Shown one piece after another: positions 24,130-27,924 of a DNA stretch of 27,924 nucleotides (the first letter of the stretch is position 1; the number at the start of each line of letters is the position of its first letter). Location of the stretch: NCBI GenBank assembly GCA_016296785.1, contig JAEDHX010000018.1:1-27924 (forward strand), given 5' to 3'. This DNA comes from Coprococcus sp. GTDB lineage: Bacteria > Bacillota > Clostridia > Lachnospirales > Lachnospiraceae. The notes under the pieces are model-generated. The model made no database searches, was not told the DNA's origin, and saw only the letters and a list, made by a program, of their open reading frames with translations. The position numbers and the translations under genes were made by a program.

Positions 24130-25929
24130 CTAATTCGAGTATATTGAGCCGATATATTTCCATATATCGGCGAATCCATCCTGCTTCCTCTCATATATAA
24201 CTCTCTTTGCAAGAGGGGTATTGTCCGTGATAATATTATCTACCCCTATTGCTACCATACGTCTCATTTCCTGGACATTATTTACTGTCCAGGCAGCAAC
24301 TATAATACCTTTTCTGTGAGCACCTGTTACAACATCTCTTGTCAGGTATCTTGAGCTTATGCTTAGCACATCCATATATCTGTATTCTATATTATTGCTG
24401 TAACCAAATGTATATATATATCCTGTAACAATATCAGGATTCTCATTTTTTATCATCATAATCGACCTTTGGTTAAAGGAGGTTATTATACATTGATTTT
24501 CCATATTGTTATCAGTAATAAGCTTCGCAACGGCTGTCTCCAAATCCCCACTGTAATCTGCCGGCTTAAGCTCAATATTAAGCATAATCTTCCCCTTACA
24601 CAGCTCTATCACTTCTTCAAGAGTCGGTATTCTTGTCCCCGCATATTCCGGAGCAAACCAGGAGCCTGCATCAAGGGTAAGCAGCTCCTCATATGTCGAA
24701 TCCTTTACGACAAGCTTCTTATCAGTCGTTCTCTTAGTATCTGCATCATGCATAAGGATTACCTGTCCATCCTTTGTAAGACGAACATCAATTTCTACGT
24801 AATCTGCTTCATTTTCAATTGCCAGCATAATTGCAGGAATAGTATTCTCGGGTGCGTGACGGCTCTCACCTCTGTGAGCTGATACAAGAGTCTGGCCAAT
24901 TGACATATAGGTAGGATTCTGCTCGCTTAGCATAATACTTATTGTCAAAAATAATGCAATTGCAGAAATAACAACAAAGGATACACCCATTGCTATTTTG
25001 CTCTTCTTGTTCATTTCCGTTACATGCTCCTGTATACCATTAAAGGTTCCCTTTGTAAGCTCTGTAATAGCACCAAGATTAAACCAGCCGCATAATATTG
25101 CAACTGCAAATATAATCGCAGTATTTACGCCCTCGTACACCTCATAGAAGATTATTAGCATATTGTCCTTTGACATAAGTCTGATTACAAATATAGCAAT
25201 AAATAAAAGCGATATATATACAGCAACGCTAATTACAAATGAAATTAAGCTCCAAATAAAATAATTCTTAGCTCTTTTAGCAGACAGACTAAGACGAGGC
25301 TTTGCCCCCTTTACAATCCTTCTAAAGTCTCTATCTGATAATACAAGCCATCTTACTATCGGATATTTAAACGCCGTACATAAAATACTCGCAACATAGA
25401 TTACTGCCAGAATAGAATAATACCATACTCTTCCTATCATATTTTCCAGATAGCCCATAAGAAATCCAATAACAGGATTATTATATGATAATAATAGTAA
25501 TACCGGCATATATGCTGCTATTGCAATCGGAATAAAATATATGAGTCCAGCTATTTTCGAAGAAAAAATCAGTTTCACAAAGCATCGTTCAACCTGAATA
25601 ATATAGCCTAACACACCTTGTCTTTCTCTTTGACAGTTCTTATCAAGCAGCACTACCATCATTACAGCATTAAGTGCTACCAAAAGCATAGCAAGAAGAA
25701 TTGCAACTATAATATAAATAATTGCACCCGGCGTCTTCAATATTCTCAAATAGTTCTCTCTTGTAATTGCACTATATCCTGATAGTCTAATTACAAGGTA
25801 GAAGCCCTTAGTAATTATTGGCGTAGAAATAATAGCAGCAAGAATACAAAAAACAAGCTGAACAAGCAATAGACTATATTTATTTTTCCATATAAGAATT
25901 CTAAGTTTCTTATTTGTATTATTTGCCAT
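24130..25929 (-). CDS. Glycerophosphodiester phosphodiesterase with N-terminal membrane domain
   Basis: The enzyme splits glycerophosphodiesters to glycerol-3-phosphate and an alcohol, in phospholipid or teichoic acid turnover. The 599 residues begin with about 320 residues of membrane domain (roughly eight segments, as in the GPDPase_memb family), and the catalytic TIM barrel follows at about 347-595. Active-site residues are H352-R353 (SAHRGESRHAPENT), E361, E379 and D381 (YVEIDVRLTKDG), and H394 (LMHDAD). The barrel should sit outside the membrane. The frame reaches a TTG at 25947, but the ATG at 25929 follows GGAGG by 11 bases and gives a usual N-terminus. It lies downstream of the phenylacetate-CoA ligase terminator; its own promoter is not clear. 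Confidence 0.9.
   Translation of the reverse strand: MANNTNKKLRILIWKNKYSLLLVQLVFCILAAIISTPIITKGFYLVIRLSGYSAITRENYLRILKTPGAIIYIIVAILLAMLLVALNAVMMVVLLDKNCQRERQGVLGYIIQVERCFVKLIFSSKIAGLIYFIPIAIAAYMPVLLLLSYNNPVIGFLMGYLENMIGRVWYYSILAVIYVASILCTAFKYPIVRWLVLSDRDFRRIVKGAKPRLSLSAKRAKNYFIWSLISFVISVAVYISLLFIAIFVIRLMSKDNMLIIFYEVYEGVNTAIIFAVAILCGWFNLGAITELTKGTFNGIQEHVTEMNKKSKIAMGVSFVVISAIALFLTISIMLSEQNPTYMSIGQTLVSAHRGESRHAPENTIPAIMLAIENEADYVEIDVRLTKDGQVILMHDADTKRTTDKKLVVKDSTYEELLTLDAGSWFAPEYAGTRIPTLEEVIELCKGKIMLNIELKPADYSGDLETAVAKLITDNNMENQCIITSFNQRSIMMIKNENPDIVTGYIYTFGYSNNIEYRYMDVLSISSRYLTRDVVTGAHRKGIIVAAWTVNNVQEMRRMVAIGVDNIITDNTPLAKRVIYERKQDGFADIWKYIGSIYSN
24148..24171. other. Hairpin inside the end of the phosphodiesterase gene
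   Basis: A 9-bp perfect stem pairs 24148-24156 (gccgatata) with 24163-24171 (tatatcggc) around a six-base loop. It lies 20 bases past the CDF stop, inside the last codons of the opposite gene. No T-run follows on the forward strand, so a role in ending the CDF transcript is possible but weakly supported. Confidence 0.35.
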
Positions 25930-25984
25930 ACCTGTCAAAGCCTCCAAGTAGATATTATTATTTGCCGTATACTCTCTAAGATAA

Positions 25985-26033
25985 AAAAGACTCTCTCTGC
26001 CATACTATTATTATATGACAGAAAGAGTCTTTT
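25985..26033 (-). terminator. Terminator of the phenylacetate-CoA ligase gene
   Basis: A 15-bp stem with one mismatch pairs 25985-25999 (aaaagactctctctg) with 26019-26033 (cagaaagagtctttt). On the reverse strand it follows the ligase stop at 26048 and ends in TTTTTTAT. T-runs occur on both sides. Confidence 0.82.
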
Positions 26034-26047
26034 ATCATCTTTTTTAT

Positions 26048-27373
26048 TTAGAAACCTGTATTTCTATTATCTATTATTCTCTTTGCCTTTCCTTCTGAAC
26101 GCGGAATTGACTTAGGAGGAAGAAGCTCAACTGCCGCACTGATAAGAAGGATATTCTTGATTCTTACCTTAATCTCACTAGCAATCTTAGCAAGCTTCTC
26201 TGCATCATTCATATCAACACTTTCATTCATCTCAACCTGAACCTTAAGCTTATCCTGTGAATTTACTCTGTCTACAACAAGCATATAATGTGCTGATGCC
26301 TCTTCGATTCCCATAAGTACAGCCTCAATCTGGCTTGGGAATACATTGACACCACGAATAACAAGCATATCATCTGTTCTTCCTGTAATACGGCTCATCT
26401 TAACAGTTGTTCTTCCACATGCACATGTTCCATGAGTAAGTGTACAGATATCATGTGTTCTATATCTGAGCATTGGTGTACCTGTCTTTGTAAGTGTTGT
26501 AAATACAAGCTCACCCGGAGTTCCATCAGGAAGCGGCTCGCATGTTACAGGATCAATAATCTCTGCTATAACATGGTCTTCATTGATATGCATTCCACAC
26601 TTCTCCATACATTCAAATGCAACACCAGGACCACCAATCTCAGTAAGTCCATATATATCCATTGCATCGAAATCAAGAAGCTCTTCAAGATGTGCTCTCA
26701 TCTCTTCTGTCCATGGCTCTGCGCCAAAGCAGCCTGATTTGAGTTTAAGCTCTTCCGGCTTAATTCCCATCTCTCTGATTGTCTCTGCAAGATATGTAGC
26801 ATATGAAGGAGTACAGCAAAGCATTGTTGCACCAAGCTCCTTAAGCATCATAATCTGTCTCTGTGTATTACCTGATGACATAGGAATTACCATAGCGCCA
26901 ACCTCAGTTGCACCCTGATGTGCACCGAGACCACCTGTAAATAAGCCATAGCCATAAGCAACCTGGATAATATCATTCTCATTACCGCCCGCTGCAGTAA
27001 TTGCTCTTGCAACCATCTCTGTCCATACATCAACATCATTTTGAGTATATCCTGAAACAATAGGCTTACCTGTTGTACCTGAAGAACCCTGGATACGAAC
27101 CATATCCTTTAAATCAGCTGCAAAAAGTCCATATGGGAAATTATCTCTAAGGTCGTTCTTCTCCATAAATGGAAGCTTAACTATATCGTCTACTGAATTA
27201 ATATCACTAGGCTTAACACCCAGCTCATCCATACGCTTTCTATATGCAGGTACTTTCTCATATTCAAGCTCTACTGTCTTTCTCAATCTCTCGCCCTGAA
27301 GCTTCTTTCTCTCTTCAAAATCCATACACTCCATCTCTTTATTATAGATGTAATGAATTTTCTTCTGTTTCAT
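26048..27373 (-). CDS. paaK: Phenylacetate-CoA ligase
   Basis: This adenylating enzyme joins aryl acids such as phenylacetate to coenzyme A at the cost of ATP. The 441 residues show the family's opening YNKEMECMDFEERKKLQ, the phosphate-binding loop GSSGTTGKP (96-104), the adenine-site YGLTEIGGPG, YRTHD, the hinge region RITGRTDDMLVIRGVNVFPS, and a C-terminal RSEGKAKR with the expected catalytic lysine. In gut anaerobes such ligases often serve aromatic amino acid fermentation with indolepyruvate oxidoreductase, but those genes are not in this window. The frame runs to a TTG at 27394; the ATG at 27373 is 10 bases behind GGAGG and is preferred. It is a single gene with a clear promoter and terminator. 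Confidence 0.92.
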   Translation of the reverse strand: MKQKKIHYIYNKEMECMDFEERKKLQGERLRKTVELEYEKVPAYRKRMDELGVKPSDINSVDDIVKLPFMEKNDLRDNFPYGLFAADLKDMVRIQGSSGTTGKPIVSGYTQNDVDVWTEMVARAITAAGGNENDIIQVAYGYGLFTGGLGAHQGATEVGAMVIPMSSGNTQRQIMMLKELGATMLCCTPSYATYLAETIREMGIKPEELKLKSGCFGAEPWTEEMRAHLEELLDFDAMDIYGLTEIGGPGVAFECMEKCGMHINEDHVIAEIIDPVTCEPLPDGTPGELVFTTLTKTGTPMLRYRTHDICTLTHGTCACGRTTVKMSRITGRTDDMLVIRGVNVFPSQIEAVLMGIEEASAHYMLVVDRVNSQDKLKVQVEMNESVDMNDAEKLAKIASEIKVRIKNILLISAAVELLPPKSIPRSEGKAKRIIDNRNTGF

Positions 27374-27429
27374 TGGTAACTTTCCTCCATGCAATTAATT
27401 CTTTTAAGTTATAACCTTGTTCAACTCAA

Positions 27430-27449
27430 CACTTAACCGCGTTAAAGTG
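27430..27449. promoter_or_regulatory. Dyad in the leader of the phenylacetate-CoA ligase gene
   Basis: cacttaac (27430-27437) and gttaaagtg (27441-27449) form an inverted repeat with one extra base in the right arm. It begins about 15 bases downstream of the -10 box, over the expected start of the transcript, where a repressor would block transcription. No family-specific operator is recognised. Confidence 0.4.
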
Positions 27450-27464
27450 ATTAAGTATAATAAA

Positions 27465-27493
27465 ATTTTACATTTGATACACTCATATGTCAA
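27465..27493 (-). promoter_or_regulatory. Promoter of the phenylacetate-CoA ligase gene
   Basis: On the reverse strand a perfect -35 box TTGACA (27488-27493) and a -10 box TAAAAT (27465-27470) are separated by exactly 17 bases. The transcript would have a leader of about 85 bases before the ATG. Confidence 0.75.
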
Positions 27494-27510
27494 GGAAGAG
27501 TTTATCAAAA

Positions 27511-27567
27511 AACTGCCGTATAATGTATTCACACAGATATATCTGAGTGTCGCATCATACGGCAGTT
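27511..27567 (-). terminator. Terminator of the rplA transcript
   Basis: An 11-bp perfect stem pairs 27511-27521 (aactgccgtat) with 27557-27567 (atacggcagtt). A second dyad, cagatatatctg, lies in the loop. On the reverse strand the stem is followed by TTTTTTGATAAA, a good U-tract, 20 bases after the rplA stop. Confidence 0.83.
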
Positions 27568-27588
27568 AATTTGCAGCTATGCTAAGAA

Positions 27589-27924
27589 TTAAGCAAATCT
27601 TGATGTGCTTACCTTAACACCAGGTCCCATTGTTGAAGCTACAACAACGCTCTTTAAATACTGACCCTTTGCAGCTGCTGGTTTTGCTTTAACAACAGCG
27701 TCTATTAAAGTCTGGAAGTTCTCCTGTAACTGTTCCTCTGTAAAAGAAACTTTTCCCACTGGCACATGGATAATATTGGCTTTATCAAGTCTGTACTCTA
27801 TCTTACCGGCTTTGATATCAGCGATAGCCTTTGTTACGTCCATTGTAACTGTACCAGCCTTAGGGTTTGGCATTAAGCCCTTAGGTCCAAGGACACGTCC
27901 TAAACGACCAACAACACCCATCAT
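27589..27924 (-). CDS. rplA: Ribosomal protein L1, C-terminal part (cut by window edge)
   Basis: L1 binds 23S rRNA at the mobile stalk near the E site and, in many bacteria, represses its own operon by binding the mRNA. The 111 visible residues include the family signature GRLGRVLGPKGLMPNPKAGTV, followed by DVTKAIADIKAGKIEYR and the C-terminal KSVVVASTMGPGVKVS. Full L1 is about 230 residues, so the N-terminal half lies beyond the right edge; the Met at 27924 is internal. A terminator follows directly and then the paaK promoter, so rplA is the last gene of its transcript here and rplJ is not its next neighbour. Confidence 0.95.
   Translation of the reverse strand: MMGVVGRLGRVLGPKGLMPNPKAGTVTMDVTKAIADIKAGKIEYRLDKANIIHVPVGKVSFTEEQLQENFQTLIDAVVKAKPAAAKGQYLKSVVVASTMGPGVKVSTSRFA

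Noticed and set aside
1..27924. CRISPR arrays, insertion sequences, prophage or integron parts
   Set aside because: No regularly spaced repeats, transposase, integrase or phage structural genes were found on either strand.

Overview
The window is AT-rich, low-GC Firmicute DNA. Strong AGGAGG-type ribosome sites, a heterodimeric ABC exporter, a stand-alone RelA/SpoT-domain alarmone synthetase, a phenylacetate-CoA ligase, and LacI-sensor/GGDEF/EAL proteins carrying a GGSCGC motif all point to a Clostridia member, most likely Lachnospiraceae. This placement rests on protein style only. I see no phage genes, transposases, CRISPR array or rRNA; it reads as chromosomal DNA.

Layout, left to right. 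(1) 1-2200: a membrane-anchored cell-wall amidase (+) converges on a membrane diguanylate cyclase (-) across a shared two-way terminator. (2) 2318-6529 (-): a four-gene unit, read from right to left: a large lipoprotein with a zinc-protease motif, a methyltransferase-like protein whose ATG abuts the lipoprotein stop, an ECF sigma factor, and its overlapping membrane partner, a probable anti-sigma factor. (3) 6706-8099 (+): a small alarmone synthetase, a stand-alone CinA C-terminal amidase (PncC), and tRNA-Arg(ACG), closed by a long perfect hairpin. (4) 8145-15763 (-): two tandem paralogues of about 1260-1270 residues. Each has a LacI-type ligand-binding domain without HTH, a GAF-like region, a degenerate GGDEF domain, an EAL domain with all catalytic residues, and a C-terminal repeat region resembling the beta-helix of surface carbohydrate-binding proteins. 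Neither has a signal peptide or membrane segment. (5) 15950-19993 (-): a heterodimeric ABC exporter pair with one degenerate ATP site and a near-consensus promoter. (6) 20226-23058 (-): branched-chain aminotransferase and a PutP-type sodium/proline symporter. (7) 23244-25929: a CDF metal exporter (+) meets a membrane-anchored glycerophosphodiester phosphodiesterase (-) with one base between stops. (8) 26048-27924 (-): phenylacetate-CoA ligase with a clear promoter, then the C-terminal part of ribosomal protein L1 at the window edge.

The most notable system is the tandem pair in region 4. A ligand such as a sugar or nucleoside sensed in the cytoplasm by the LacI-like domain could control c-di-GMP breakdown by the EAL domain, with the beta-helix as an unusual intracellular binding or scaffold module. 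The diguanylate cyclase at 1063-2157 supplies the opposite activity in the same window and appears to lack the product-inhibition site. The second item of interest is the ECF sigma/anti-sigma pair encoded behind a zincin lipoprotein and a methyltransferase-like protein. Many starts were moved inward from in-frame TTG/GTG codons to ATG codons that have a properly spaced Shine-Dalgarno site.
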